Source: Marinobacter orientalis
Lineage (GTDB): Bacteria > Pseudomonadota > Gammaproteobacteria > Pseudomonadales > Oleiphilaceae
NCBI RefSeq assembly: GCF_004792665.1
Contig: NZ_SRZX01000001.1
Coordinates: forward strand, 1,723,685 to 1,787,684
Length of the DNA stretch: 64,000 nucleotides
Reading direction: 5' to 3'
Part shown: in pieces, positions 19,772 through 28,466 of the stretch
Position numbering within the stretch: the stretch's first letter is position 1
How the letters are laid out: the number at the start of each line of letters is the position of its first letter
The notes under the pieces: generated by a model
The model's database searches: none
The model's input: the letters and a program-made list of their open reading frames with translations, nothing else
What the model was told of the DNA's origin: nothing
Position numbers and translations under genes: made by a program

Positions 19772-20374
19772 TTAACTGGCGCGGGTTTTCCGGCGCGTCA
19801 GGGTAAGGCCGACAATGCCCAGCCCAAACAGCGCAAGTGTGCCAGGTTCGGGAACCTCAACGGAGTCCTTGGCATAGATGTTCATATGCGAGAGGCCTTG
19901 ACCCTGCTCAGCGTCGTAGAGCCAGTCGCCCGAGGAAACGCCTGAGACCAGTTCATAAACGAACCAGTTGTCTGGCTCATTACCACCACCGAATTTAAAG
20001 CCTAAAGCAATGGTGCCATAACTGTCCCAAACACTGCTGTCAAATTCCCAGGTGCCTGAGCCATTGTCTTCATCAGTGTACGAGAGGCTGTACATCGGTG
20101 TCGGACTGGATGTGCCTGTGGACTTCTCGAGGAAAGTGTATTCACTCCCGACACCGCTCAAAAAGGGGTCTAGAGTGCTGTCTCCCTGAAGATTACCTAG
20201 TCCGGAATCCAGGCAGGCAGAAGCCTGCGAATCATCCATTGACATGTGGTTGAGTTCCGGATCGGTACAAATAATCTCCGCCGCAGTAGTTGTGCCGGAC
20301 ACCAAGAGCCCCGAAAACAGTGTCGCTGTCATCAGTGACCAAATCTTTGTGTTTGTGTTCATATTTTTCATCAT
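19772..20374 (-). CDS. PEP-CTERM sorting-signal exoprotein
   Basis: 200 residues. The signal peptide (1-32) ends near TTTAAE. The C-terminus is a textbook PEP-CTERM tail: VPEPGTLALFGLGIVGLTL followed by TRRKTRAS, that is the PEP motif, a membrane helix and a basic end. Such proteins are cleaved by an exosortase (EpsH/XrtA type) and placed at the surface or in the extracellular matrix. The middle part (Asp/Gly/Ser-rich, YTDEDNGSGTWEFD) has no recognisable domain. GGGAG precedes the ATG. No exosortase or EPS genes are in the window. It stands alone between a repeat element and a TIGR02647 gene. Confidence 0.88.
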   Translation of the reverse strand: MMKNMNTNTKIWSLMTATLFSGLLVSGTTTAAEIICTDPELNHMSMDDSQASACLDSGLGNLQGDSTLDPFLSGVGSEYTFLEKSTGTSSPTPMYSLSYTDEDNGSGTWEFDSSVWDSYGTIALGFKFGGGNEPDNWFVYELVSGVSSGDWLYDAEQGQGLSHMNIYAKDSVEVPEPGTLALFGLGIVGLTLTRRKTRAS

Positions 20375-20540
20375 CCCTCACTCCCGGTTTGTATTCCTTA
20401 ACGTCAGGGAGTTTGAAGCATGAATGATGCCACCATTAACAACGCTTTTTTTAACAACGACATGAGTGAAGCCGCTCGCTGATGACTGCTTGATTGTGTA
20501 AATAAAGTTGACGTCGCCCCCAGCACAGTTTTGTAAAGCC

Positions 20541-20777
20541 TCAGCTACTTAGCACCGACAGCACTCTCTGCGCGTGCTCCAGTGTTTCGCTGCCCAGGCT
20601 TGTCAGGTAACCGCCATCCTTCTGCGTAATCAGGCCCTTGTGGTGAAGTCGTTCAGCGGCAGTGACCATCTCTGGTGCTGCAGAATGCTGGTGAACCTTG
20701 ATGCCTTCCTGGGCGGAAGACAGATCGAACATGGCAAGCAGATTGAGCTCATCAATATGGTCGGTTGAGAAGGGCAT
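20541..20777 (-). CDS. TIGR02647 family small protein
   Basis: 78 residues; it matches, from memory, the TIGR02647 family (MPFSTDHIDELNLLAMFDL, HHKGLITQKDGGYLTSLG). The pattern looks like a winged-helix fragment, with GLITQKDGGYLT as the wing, but no function is established. AAGGAAAGC lies upstream of the ATG. It is divergent from csaA with ~95 bases between. Confidence 0.75.
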   Translation of the reverse strand: MPFSTDHIDELNLLAMFDLSSAQEGIKVHQHSAAPEMVTAAERLHHKGLITQKDGGYLTSLGSETLEHAQRVLSVLSS

Positions 20778-20872
20778 ATTGCTTTCCTTGTGTTACTTTT
20801 AATGGACTTACACTATTTGTATACGAAGCTGACGCTTTCAGTAAAGCGATTTCGGGATAAGGGAAACAATGC

Positions 20873-21205
20873 ATGATCAGTTGGGAAGACTTTGAGAACG
20901 TAGAACTGCGAATCGGCACGATCATTGAGGTTAACGAGTTTCCGGAAGCACGCAAACCGGCCTACAAGCTGAAAGTGGATTTTGGTCCGGAGATTGGCGT
21001 CCGCAAATCCAGCGCTCAGATTACTGACCTGTATGATCCAGAGGCGCTGGTTGGAAAACAGGTGCTTGCTGTGACCAATTTCCCGCCGAAACAGATTGGT
21101 TCCTTCATGTCAGAGTGCCTGGTCACCGGTATCCAGACCGATGAAGGTGCCATAACTCTGGTGAGCACTGATCATAAAGTTAGTAATGGACAGCGGCTAA
21201 TTTGA
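20873..21205 (+). CDS. csaA: CsaA-like tRNA-binding domain protein
   Basis: 110 residues, one OB-fold tRNA-binding domain. FENVELRIGTIIEVNEFPEARKPAYKLKVDFG is split by the typical RxG and the KxxAYKL segments; VLAVTNFPPKQIG and SECLVTG follow. In Bacillus CsaA is an export chaperone; the fold is shared with the C-terminus of MetRS. It lies directly before the tRNA gene on the other strand. Confidence 0.88.
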   Translation: MISWEDFENVELRIGTIIEVNEFPEARKPAYKLKVDFGPEIGVRKSSAQITDLYDPEALVGKQVLAVTNFPPKQIGSFMSECLVTGIQTDEGAITLVSTDHKVSNGQRLI

Positions 21206-21217
21206 ATTTTGAGAGAG

Positions 21218-21294
21218 TGGTGGGCCCACCTGGACTCGAACCAGGGACCAAAGGATTATGAGTCCTCTGCTCTAACCAACTGAGCTATAGGCCC
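21218..21294 (-). tRNA. tRNA with anticodon CAT, probably tRNA-Ile2 (lysidine type)
   Basis: 77 bases including an encoded CCA. The acceptor is GGGCCTA paired with TGGGCCC (one G-T pair). The D arm is GCTCAGTTGGTTAGAGC, the anticodon stem-loop is GAGGACTCATAATCCTT with CAT, and the T arm is CCTGG-TTCGAGT-CCAGG. Resemblance to tRNA-Ile2 (the TTGGTC variable region and GACTCATAATC) is greater than to elongator tRNA-Met, whose anticodon is the same. If so, C34 is changed to lysidine by TilS and it reads AUA. It lies just downstream of rpoD, on the same strand. Confidence 0.9.
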
Positions 21295-21358
21295 TTTTGT
21301 CAGCGAATGCTGCTTAAAGGTTTGCTTTCTGGAGGTTGCTCCCGGGCGGGAGCAACAA

Positions 21359-21396
21359 AGCGGGCGCCATTATACCGGTGACCGGTGGCGCCCGCT
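21359..21396 (-). terminator. Hairpin after rpoD, with an embedded TATAAT before the tRNA
   Basis: AGCGGGCGCCA (21359-21369) pairs with TGGCGCCCGCT (21386-21396), 11 bp, 13 bases after the rpoD stop. On the minus strand its loop side contains TATAAT (21374-21369), which could be a -10 for the tRNA gene. A second GC-rich hairpin lies at 21335-21356. No long T-run follows, so termination is likely but not classic. Confidence 0.6.
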
Positions 21397-21408
21397 ACTG
21401 TTGTGGTG

Positions 21409-23256
21409 TTATCCGTTGCCCTGATCGTCAATGAAGCCGCGCAGGTGGTCGGAGCGGGAAGGGTGGCGCAGCTTGCGCAGGGCCTTGGCTTCGATCTGGC
21501 GGATTCGTTCCCGGGTAACGTCGAACTGCTTGCCTACTTCTTCCAGGGTGTGATCGGTATTCATTTCGATACCGAAGCGCATGCGCAGCACCTTGGACTC
21601 GCGCGCGGTCAGGCCGGAGAGCACGGAGCGGGTGGCTTCGCGCAGGCCTTCCGCGGTCGCCGAGTCGACCGGCGACAGGGCCTGGATGTCTTCAATGAAA
21701 TCGCCCAGGTGGCTGTCTTCGTCATCACCGATCGGGGTTTCCATGGAGATCGGTTCCTTGGCGATCTTCAATACCTTGCGGATCTTGTCCTCGGGCATTT
21801 CCATGCGCTCGCCCAGCTCTTCCGGGGTAGGCTCGCGGCCCATCTCCTGGAGCATCTGGCGGGAGATGCGATTGAGCTTGTTGATGGTCTCGATCATGTG
21901 CACCGGAATACGGATGGTGCGCGCCTGGTCCGCGATAGAGCGGGTGATGGCCTGACGTATCCACCAGGTGGCGTAGGTGGAAAACTTGTAGCCACGGCGG
22001 TATTCGAACTTGTCGACGGCCTTCATCAGGCCGATGTTGCCTTCCTGGATCAGATCCAGGAACTGCAGGCCGCGGTTGGTGTACTTCTTGGCAATGGAGA
22101 TCACCAGGCGCAGGTTGGCTTCCACCATTTCCTTCTTGGCACGGCGGGCCTTGGCTTCACCGATGGAGACGCGGCGGTTGATTTCCTTGATATCGGAAAC
22201 GTCCAGGTCTACCTCGTTCTGGATATTGGCGATGCGCTTCTGCAGGCGCACGATTTCATCGATGCGCTCGCCAACCAGCGGTGCATACGGCTTCTTGCTC
22301 CGGGAAATTTTCTCCGCCCAGTCGAGGCTGACTTCGTTGCCCGGGAACGACTTGATGAAATCCTTGCGTGGCATCTTGCATTCGCGCACGCAGATTTTCA
22401 TGATCGCGCGCTCGTTTTCACGCACCAGATCGTTGGTGGAGCGGACCACGTTCACCAGTTCGTCGAAGGCCTTGTTGCCCAGCTTGAAGGGTGCGAACAC
22501 CTGGCCAAGCTCGTTCAGGGCTTCCTGGGTCTTCTTGTGGCCGCGACCGTATTTGGCCAGGCACGCGTCGGCGGCATCGAGCTTTTCTTTGAGCAGCTCG
22601 AAGCGCAGGCGGGTTTCTTCCGGATCCGGGCCGCTCTCGGTTTCTTCTTCACTGTCGTCATCGTCATCGCTGTCAGATGAGTCGCTAGCACTGCTGGAAG
22701 TGTCCGGAGTGTTGTCTTCGTCCATGAACGGTTCGGCGCCGTCCGGGTCGAGGAAGCCGGATACAATGTCGCTTAGACGGCCTTCGTTCTCGACGATGCG
22801 GTCGTAGGCCTGGATAACAGTGCCGGTGATGCCGGGGAAATGCGCTACCGCGGCCATGACATCGCGGATACCTTCCTCGATGCGCTTGGCGATAACGATT
22901 TCGCCTTCGCGAGTCAGCAGTTCCACGGTGCCCATTTCCCGCATGTACATGCGGACGGGGTCTGTGGTGCGACCAGCGTCGGATTCCACGGCAGCAAGGG
23001 CGGCGGCGGCTTCAGCAGCAGCTGCTTCGTCGGCGGTGGAATCGCCGTCGGTCATCAGAAGTGTGTCTGCGTCCGGTGCAACCTCGGATACCTGAATACC
23101 CATGTCGTTGATCATGCGAATGATGTCTTCGACCTGGTCCGGGTCAGCAATGTCTTCCGGGAGGTGATCATTTACCTCGGCGTAAGTCAGGTAACCTTGT
23201 TCCTTGCCTCGTGCAATGAGGTCTTTCAAACGTGATTTCTGCGAATTGCCTGACAT
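21409..23256 (-). CDS. rpoD: Primary sigma factor sigma-70
   Basis: 615 residues from ATG 23254-23256 ([14 protein letters not shown]), with AGGG upstream; a GTG two codons earlier is too close to that site. Region 1.1 lies at the N-terminus. An acidic non-conserved region ([19 protein letters not shown]) is around residue 200. Region 2 has [21 protein letters not shown] and [15 protein letters not shown]; region 3 follows; region 4 ends with [28 protein letters not shown]. It directs transcription of housekeeping genes and is the last gene of the rpsU-dnaG-rpoD operon. Confidence 0.98.
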   Translation of the reverse strand: MSGNSQKSRLKDLIARGKEQGYLTYAEVNDHLPEDIADPDQVEDIIRMINDMGIQVSEVAPDADTLLMTDGDSTADEAAAAEAAAALAAVESDAGRTTDPVRMYMREMGTVELLTREGEIVIAKRIEEGIRDVMAAVAHFPGITGTVIQAYDRIVENEGRLSDIVSGFLDPDGAEPFMDEDNTPDTSSSASDSSDSDDDDDSEEETESGPDPEETRLRFELLKEKLDAADACLAKYGRGHKKTQEALNELGQVFAPFKLGNKAFDELVNVVRSTNDLVRENERAIMKICVRECKMPRKDFIKSFPGNEVSLDWAEKISRSKKPYAPLVGERIDEIVRLQKRIANIQNEVDLDVSDIKEINRRVSIGEAKARRAKKEMVEANLRLVISIAKKYTNRGLQFLDLIQEGNIGLMKAVDKFEYRRGYKFSTYATWWIRQAITRSIADQARTIRIPVHMIETINKLNRISRQMLQEMGREPTPEELGERMEMPEDKIRKVLKIAKEPISMETPIGDDEDSHLGDFIEDIQALSPVDSATAEGLREATRSVLSGLTARESKVLRMRFGIEMNTDHTLEEVGKQFDVTRERIRQIEAKALRKLRHPSRSDHLRGFIDDQGNG

Positions 23257-23437
23257 AGACACCCTGTGAACTCGCTGGTAAAAGTAAAAAAGTTAAACAG
23301 CCATTATAGCCGTCACGCTATTGGTCTGCCACCGGATGGTTAGATGGTGATCAACACTGCAAGTTTCAAGTGCAGTGCCCTTTCCGGCTGCAGTTATTGC
23401 CTTTTTCCGGCCCGCCGGCCTGCGTTTTGAGTGCCTT

Positions 23438-25171
23438 TCAGTCGTCGTTCTGGCCGGTCAGCGCCTTCAGTTCCTGCCGCTCTTCGGCGGTCAGGTCTGC
23501 AAGGCTGCGTTTCTCCGACAGCAGGGACGCCAACCGCTGCTTGCGTGCCACTTCCTGGTTCGGATTGAGCATCTCGCGGGCGCCCGCCAGGGTCTGCTCC
23601 CGTGCCGGCACGTGTTCAATGCCGTCGAACAGGCCGTAGAACCGTGCCCTGGCCTGTTTATCCGTTGCCAGTTGACGTGTCAGGGAGCGCCGGTTCCTGA
23701 TGTCGTTTTCCAGAATCCAGCCGGCGAACTGGCCTGCCTGCCGGTACCGGCGGCTGCTTCTGCACAGCTCGGAAATCTCGCTGGCCATGTCCGGTGCTTC
23801 CAGCAGGGCCAGGCAAAGCTGGGTGTCCTTGCTGAGCTTTACGTCAATCCGTTGTTCCTGAACCCGGCGCTCGCCGTAACCGCCCTTGCTGTTCTGCTGG
23901 CGGCGGTTTTGCCAGTCACCCCGGTTGCTGCCGCATAGCCTCAGCATTTCGTGCCACATGGCGTCCCTGAGGGTGCTCCTGGGCATCCTCTTGAGCAGTG
24001 GCTCTATCCGTGTCTTCAGTTCGCCCCGGTCTTCCGGTAATGTCAGATCCAGCCCTTCGCTCTGCCGGTTGAACAGGTAGCGGGACAGGGGCGTGGCACC
24101 GTCGATGCGTTTCTGGAAAGCGTCCGCGCCTTCCTTGCGCACCAGTGTGTCCGGGTCTTCGCCGTCCGGCATCATCAGGAATTGCAGATGCAGGCCGTCG
24201 GTCAGCAGTTCCAGGGCGTTTTCCATGGCCTTGTCAGCGGCCCGGTAGCCGGCCTGGTCGCCATCGAAACAGAACACCAGGTGCCGTACCTGTTTCAGCA
24301 GGGCTGACAGGCTGTCCTGGTTGGTGGCGGTGCCCAGCGTAGCCACGGCAAACTGGATGCCGTTCTGCGCCAGGGCAATGACGTCCATGTACCCTTCCAC
24401 TACCAGCAGTCTGTCGAGCTGGCGAATCGATTGCTTCGCCTCATAAAGGCCGTAAATCTCGCGGCTCTTATGAAATACATCAGACTCCGGGGAGTTGATG
24501 TACTTGGCCTTGTCGTCACCCAGCGTGCGACCGCCAAAGGCAATGGTCCGGCCACGACTGTTACGGATCGGAAACATAATCCGGTTGCGGAACAGGTCCC
24601 GTGGCCGCCCGTAACGGTCGGAGACGGTGCCGGTTTCGATCAGCGGCCCCTGCAGATCCTTGCTGGCACTGTCGAAAAGTGCCGTGCCGGTAGCAGGGGC
24701 GTAGCCCAGCATGTACTGTTCGATAATAGTGTCGTCCAGGCCTCTCTGTTTCAGGTAGTCCCGGGCGAATTCCCCCTGCTGGCTCTTCAGGGCGGAATGG
24801 TAGAAGCGGCTGGCGTAATCCAGGGCATCTGTCAGGGTTCGCGCCTGCTGCATTTCCTGGCGCGCGCTCTGGTCGTAGGGCACTTCCATGCCGGCGCGTC
24901 GGGCCAGTTCTTCCACTGCGTCGGTAAACCCGAGGCCGTCAAATTCGCGGACGAAGCTGATGGCGTCGCCATGGGCGCCACAGCCAAAGCAGTGGTAAAA
25001 GCCCTTGTCGGGCCGGACATTGAAAGACGGCGTTTTCTCATCATGGAAGGGGCAGCGGGCCTTGTAGTTACCGCCGGCCTTTTTCAGGGTGATACGTGAT
25101 CCGATCAGCTCGGCCAGGTCTATGCGGTCCAGCAGGTCTTCAACAAAGCGTTGCGGGATCAGTCCACTCAT
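23438..25171 (-). CDS. dnaG: DNA primase
   Basis: 577 residues from ATG 25169-25171 (MSGLIPQRFVEDLLDRIDL); the upstream open frame runs into the terminator hairpin. It makes RNA primers for replication. The N-terminal CHC2 zinc finger (CPFHDEKTPSF ... YHCFGCGAHGD) is at ~40-65. The TOPRIM core has LLVVEGYMDVIAL and FCFDGDQAG; the C-terminal helicase (DnaB)-binding domain follows residue ~440. It is the middle gene of the macromolecular synthesis operon. Confidence 0.97.
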   Translation of the reverse strand: MSGLIPQRFVEDLLDRIDLAELIGSRITLKKAGGNYKARCPFHDEKTPSFNVRPDKGFYHCFGCGAHGDAISFVREFDGLGFTDAVEELARRAGMEVPYDQSARQEMQQARTLTDALDYASRFYHSALKSQQGEFARDYLKQRGLDDTIIEQYMLGYAPATGTALFDSASKDLQGPLIETGTVSDRYGRPRDLFRNRIMFPIRNSRGRTIAFGGRTLGDDKAKYINSPESDVFHKSREIYGLYEAKQSIRQLDRLLVVEGYMDVIALAQNGIQFAVATLGTATNQDSLSALLKQVRHLVFCFDGDQAGYRAADKAMENALELLTDGLHLQFLMMPDGEDPDTLVRKEGADAFQKRIDGATPLSRYLFNRQSEGLDLTLPEDRGELKTRIEPLLKRMPRSTLRDAMWHEMLRLCGSNRGDWQNRRQQNSKGGYGERRVQEQRIDVKLSKDTQLCLALLEAPDMASEISELCRSSRRYRQAGQFAGWILENDIRNRRSLTRQLATDKQARARFYGLFDGIEHVPAREQTLAGAREMLNPNQEVARKQRLASLLSEKRSLADLTAEERQELKALTGQNDD

Positions 25172-25216
25172 GATGTCTCCGGTTGCAGGGAAAGTGCCGG
25201 GCCTGCAAGTACAGCC

Positions 25217-25252
25217 AAAAATGCCGCCGAAGCCAGGCCTCGGCGGCATTTT
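25217..25252. terminator. Terminator/attenuator between rpsU and dnaG
   Basis: ATGCCGCCGA (25221-25230) pairs with TCGGCGGCAT (25240-25249), with A-run and T-run flanks on both sides, so it works in either direction. It sits between rpsU and dnaG exactly where E. coli has the internal terminator that keeps DnaG low relative to S21. Confidence 0.88.
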
Positions 25253-25324
25253 CGTAACGCTTTGTGCAGCCTGCGGCTATACAGGCAAGTAAAGGCTTGC
25301 AGTCAAGCGGCGTCCGGATAAAGC

Positions 25325-25540
25325 TTAGTACAGACGCTCGAACTTGCGCTGTTCCCGCTGAAGCTTCTTGAGATGACGCTTGACGGCTGCAGCGGCCTTG
25401 CGCTTGCGCACGGCTGTCGGCTTCTCGTAGTGCTCACGGCGACGCACTTCCGACAGAACGCCTGCTTTTTCACAGGAGCGCTTGAAGCGACGAAGGGCTA
25501 CGTCAAACGGTTCATTCTCTTTCACTTTAACAGCTGGCAT
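25325..25540 (-). CDS. rpsU: 30S ribosomal protein S21
   Basis: 71 residues, highly basic: [21 protein letters not shown], then [21 protein letters not shown] and [15 protein letters not shown]. It helps 16S rRNA initiate translation. First gene of the rpsU-dnaG-rpoD operon, divergent from tsaD with ~240 bases between. Confidence 0.98.
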   Translation of the reverse strand: MPAVKVKENEPFDVALRRFKRSCEKAGVLSEVRRREHYEKPTAVRKRKAAAAVKRHLKKLQREQRKFERLY

Positions 25541-25779
25541 TCGAAAATCACCTACCTGATTGATTCGGTTTCTGTTTTGTCTGATCGACCGGTCTGTCAG
25601 ATCGACTCGATGCCTGGCCGGGTTGGCTAAAACTCGACCAGTGCGTATTTAAGGCCGGCAATGATAGCGCCTGCCGGTGGCAAAGGTCAATGTTTGTTCG
25701 ATGAAACTGACTGGGGGTTTCGGGTTTCTGCTAAAATGCTCCGCTGACGTTCACCAGTGCGGAGTTATGGTCCTTATTT

Positions 25780-26835
25780 ATGCTGATTCTCGGTATTGAA
25801 ACCTCCTGTGATGAAACCGGTGTTGCCCTCTACGACAGCGAACAGGGGCTGCTCGCGCATGCCCTGTTCAGCCAGATTGACCTGCATGCGGACTACGGCG
25901 GCGTAGTACCCGAACTGGCGTCCCGCGACCACGTGCGCAAACTGTTGCCATTGTGCGACCAGGTGCTGGCAGACGCCGGCAGGGTTCGCGGTGATATCGA
26001 AGGCATCGCCTACACCGCTGGCCCCGGCCTGGTGGGGGCGCTGATGGTAGGAGGCTCTGTGGCCCATGCCCTGGGGTTCGCGCTGGGTGTGCCGGTTCTG
26101 GGTGTCCACCATATGGAAGGCCACTTGCTGGCACCGATGCTGGAGGAGAATCCGCCGGCCTTTCCCTTTGTTGCCCTGCTGGTGTCAGGTGGCCATACGC
26201 AACTGGTGCTGGTCAACGGGATTGGCGAGTATGAAATGCTCGGCGAATCGGTGGACGATGCCGCCGGCGAAGCTTTTGATAAAACGGCCAAGATGCTGGG
26301 CCTGGACTATCCCGGCGGGCCAAGGGTGGCGGCGCTGGCGGAGAAGGGCGCTCCGGGGCGGTACCGGTTCCCACGCCCGATGACGGACCGGCCGGGTCTG
26401 GATTTCAGTTTCAGCGGCCTTAAAACCTTTACCCTCAATACAGTCAATGCAGCGCAAAGCGACGGTGGGCTGGATGACCAGACCCGCGCTGACATCGCTC
26501 TCGCCTTTGAGGCTGCAGTAGTGGATACCCTCACCATCAAGTGCCGCCGCGCTCTTGAACAGACCGGTAGCAGGCGCCTGGTGATCGCCGGTGGCGTGAG
26601 TGCCAACAAGCGGCTGCGCGCAGGGTTGGAGAAAATGACCGAAAAGCTCCGCGCCGGTGTGTTCTATGCCCGCCCCGAATTCTGTACCGATAACGGCGCC
26701 ATGATTGCCTATGCCGGCTGTCAGCGATTGAAGGCGGGGCAACGTGACGGTGACCGGATTGTGGCGGTGCCGCGCTGGCCCATGCATACCCTGCCGCCGG
26801 TCGGCGAGCCGCGCGCGAGCGGTCTCGTGGACTAG
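25780..26835 (+). CDS. tsaD: tRNA N6-threonylcarbamoyladenosine synthase catalytic subunit TsaD
   Basis: 351 residues. With TsaB, TsaE and TsaC products it puts t6A at position 37 of ANN-decoding tRNAs, including the CAT tRNA at 21218 if that is tRNA-Ile2. The ASKHA fold begins [18 protein letters not shown]. The metal-binding histidines are in [22 protein letters not shown] and [12 protein letters not shown] are also seen. Its stop overlaps the convergent plsY stop by 4 bases. GCGGAG precedes the start. Confidence 0.97.
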   Translation: MLILGIETSCDETGVALYDSEQGLLAHALFSQIDLHADYGGVVPELASRDHVRKLLPLCDQVLADAGRVRGDIEGIAYTAGPGLVGALMVGGSVAHALGFALGVPVLGVHHMEGHLLAPMLEENPPAFPFVALLVSGGHTQLVLVNGIGEYEMLGESVDDAAGEAFDKTAKMLGLDYPGGPRVAALAEKGAPGRYRFPRPMTDRPGLDFSFSGLKTFTLNTVNAAQSDGGLDDQTRADIALAFEAAVVDTLTIKCRRALEQTGSRRLVIAGGVSANKRLRAGLEKMTEKLRAGVFYARPEFCTDNGAMIAYAGCQRLKAGQRDGDRIVAVPRWPMHTLPPVGEPRASGLVD

Positions 26836-27425
26836 AAGCCCGGCTCCCGGCCCTGGGCCATACGGATCAGGTTATTGCGGTGGCGAACCACAATGAGGAT
26901 GGCCAGCAGACCAAACAGCGGCAGGGTCTCCGGCTCGATCAGTGCGCTGATGATCGGGCCGCTGATAATGGCCACAATCGAAGCCAGCGCGGAAATCTTC
27001 CAGCGCCACATCACCAGCGCCCAGATCGCCGCCATTATCAGTGTGGTCGCCGGCGCCAGTGCCAGCCCCGCCCCCAGGGCTGTTGCCACGCCTTTGCCCC
27101 CCTTGAAGCGATAGAACAGAGGAATCATGTGGCCCGTCACTGCGAACAGGGCCACCATCGACTGGGAAAGAATCGTCAGGTCCGCCTGGTGGGCCAGCCA
27201 TACCGGCAGCCAGCCCTTGGCCGCATCCAGAAACAGCGTCAGTGCTGCCGGTGGCCAGCCGCCGGTGCGGTAGACATTGGTGGCGCCGGGATTGCCCGAG
27301 CCCTGGGCGCGCGGGTCGGGCAGCTGCCAGGCGCGGCATACTGGCAGGGCAAACAGCACCGAGCCTGCCAGGTAAGCGAGGGCGCAGAGCAAAACTGTCA
27401 GTACCGGGTGACTCAGGTAATTCAT
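26832..27425 (-). CDS. plsY: Acyl-phosphate glycerol-3-phosphate acyltransferase PlsY
   Basis: 197 residues with five predicted membrane helices. It transfers acyl from acyl-phosphate to glycerol-3-phosphate in the first step of phospholipid synthesis. The three conserved loops are visible: [33 protein letters not shown], and [18 protein letters not shown], plus [10 protein letters not shown] near the end. It is divergent from folB, as in many gammaproteobacteria. Confidence 0.96.
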   Translation of the reverse strand: MNYLSHPVLTVLLCALAYLAGSVLFALPVCRAWQLPDPRAQGSGNPGATNVYRTGGWPPAALTLFLDAAKGWLPVWLAHQADLTILSQSMVALFAVTGHMIPLFYRFKGGKGVATALGAGLALAPATTLIMAAIWALVMWRWKISALASIVAIISGPIISALIEPETLPLFGLLAILIVVRHRNNLIRMAQGREPGF

Positions 27426-27576
27426 TGGCGGCGTTCATTGGTAAAGTGGCAAAGACGCATGCTGGTCATTTATGAGAAAATGCCGGCCCCGCGACGACGC
27501 AGGTCAGAATTTACACAGTATCCGCTGCCTGCACGTTATTCAATCAGCAAAGAGTGTAATCTTGGGAGTGCCTCCG

Positions 27577-27933
27577 TTGACCGATAGCGTACTGATTGAA
27601 GGTCTGGCCGTTGAGGCAGTCATCGGCGTATACGACTGGGAGCGGGAAGTCAGCCAGCGGCTGTTGGTGGATCTGGAGATGGCCTGGGATAACCGGGTGC
27701 CTGCGGCCTCGGATGATGTCCTGGATGCGCTGGACTATGCGCAGGTCAGTGAGCGGGTTTCGGCCTATCTGGTTCAGGCCTGTCCACAATTGCTGGAAAC
27801 CGCCGCCGAAGGCATTGCCAGTCTGTTGCAGGAAGAGTTTGGCCTGCGCTGGTTACGGCTGACACTTCGCAAGCCCGGGGCGGTGCCCGCTGCGGCTGCG
27901 GTCGGAGTGAAGATTGAGCGGGGGAGCCGCTGA
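27577..27933 (+). CDS. folB: Dihydroneopterin aldolase
   Basis: 118 residues from the TTG at 27577, preceded by GGGAG at 27564-27568 with 8-base spacing; the upstream part of the frame does not resemble the family. A GTG three codons earlier lacks room for a ribosome site. It cleaves dihydroneopterin to hydroxymethyl-dihydropterin in folate synthesis. The family start LIEGLAVEAVIGVYDWE and the active-site Glu/Lys region (RWLRLTLRKPGAVPAA) are present. One-base stop/start overlap with the next folK. Confidence 0.93.
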   Translation: MTDSVLIEGLAVEAVIGVYDWEREVSQRLLVDLEMAWDNRVPAASDDVLDALDYAQVSERVSAYLVQACPQLLETAAEGIASLLQEEFGLRWLRLTLRKPGAVPAAAAVGVKIERGSR

Positions 27934-28451
27934 TGACTCGGGTGTACATCAGCCTTGGCAGCAACATCCACCGCGAACATTATATTACGGCGGCGCTGGA
28001 TGCGCTGGATGTCTGGTTTGACGAGCTGCTGATTTCCTCGGTGTACGAAAGCGAATCGGTGGGCTTCGACGGCTTTCCTTTCTACAACCTGGTGGTAGGG
28101 GTGGACACAGCTCTGACCGTGGCGGAACTGTCGTCCCGTTTCAAGCAACTGGAAGCGGACAATGGCCGGCGTCGGGATGTGCCCAGATTCAGCGCCAGAA
28201 CCCTGGACCTGGATATCCTCACCTACGGTGACGAGGTGGGCAGGGTTGATGGCGTGGAGTTGCCCCGGGGCGAGATCCTGACGAACGCGTTTGTATTGCG
28301 GCCATTGGCGGAAATCGCGCCGGCTGACATTCATCCGGTCTGTGGCAAGCGTTATGATGAGCTGTGGCAGGCCTACGACCGTGACCAGAAGCTGTGGCCA
28401 GTGGATTTCACCTGGCAGGGCCGGCTGATTTCCCGGGCCGCTACCAGGTAA
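27933..28451 (+). CDS. folK: HPPK, first copy (beside folB)
   Basis: 172 residues. HPPK moves pyrophosphate from ATP to 6-hydroxymethyl-dihydropterin, the step right after FolB. It starts MTRVYISLGSNIHRE; the ATP/pterin signature RFSARTLDLDILTYGDE is present. Another HPPK is encoded at 31918-32433, and the two proteins are clearly different. The folB-folK overlap suggests translational coupling in a two-gene unit. Confidence 0.93.
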   Translation: MTRVYISLGSNIHREHYITAALDALDVWFDELLISSVYESESVGFDGFPFYNLVVGVDTALTVAELSSRFKQLEADNGRRRDVPRFSARTLDLDILTYGDEVGRVDGVELPRGEILTNAFVLRPLAEIAPADIHPVCGKRYDELWQAYDRDQKLWPVDFTWQGRLISRAATR

Positions 28452-28466
28452 CCCGACAGTTCCTGT

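Noticed and set aside
21218..21294. Elongator tRNA-Met
   Set aside because: Same CAT anticodon, but the anticodon stem and variable region look like tRNA-Ile2; kept as an alternative, not the main call.
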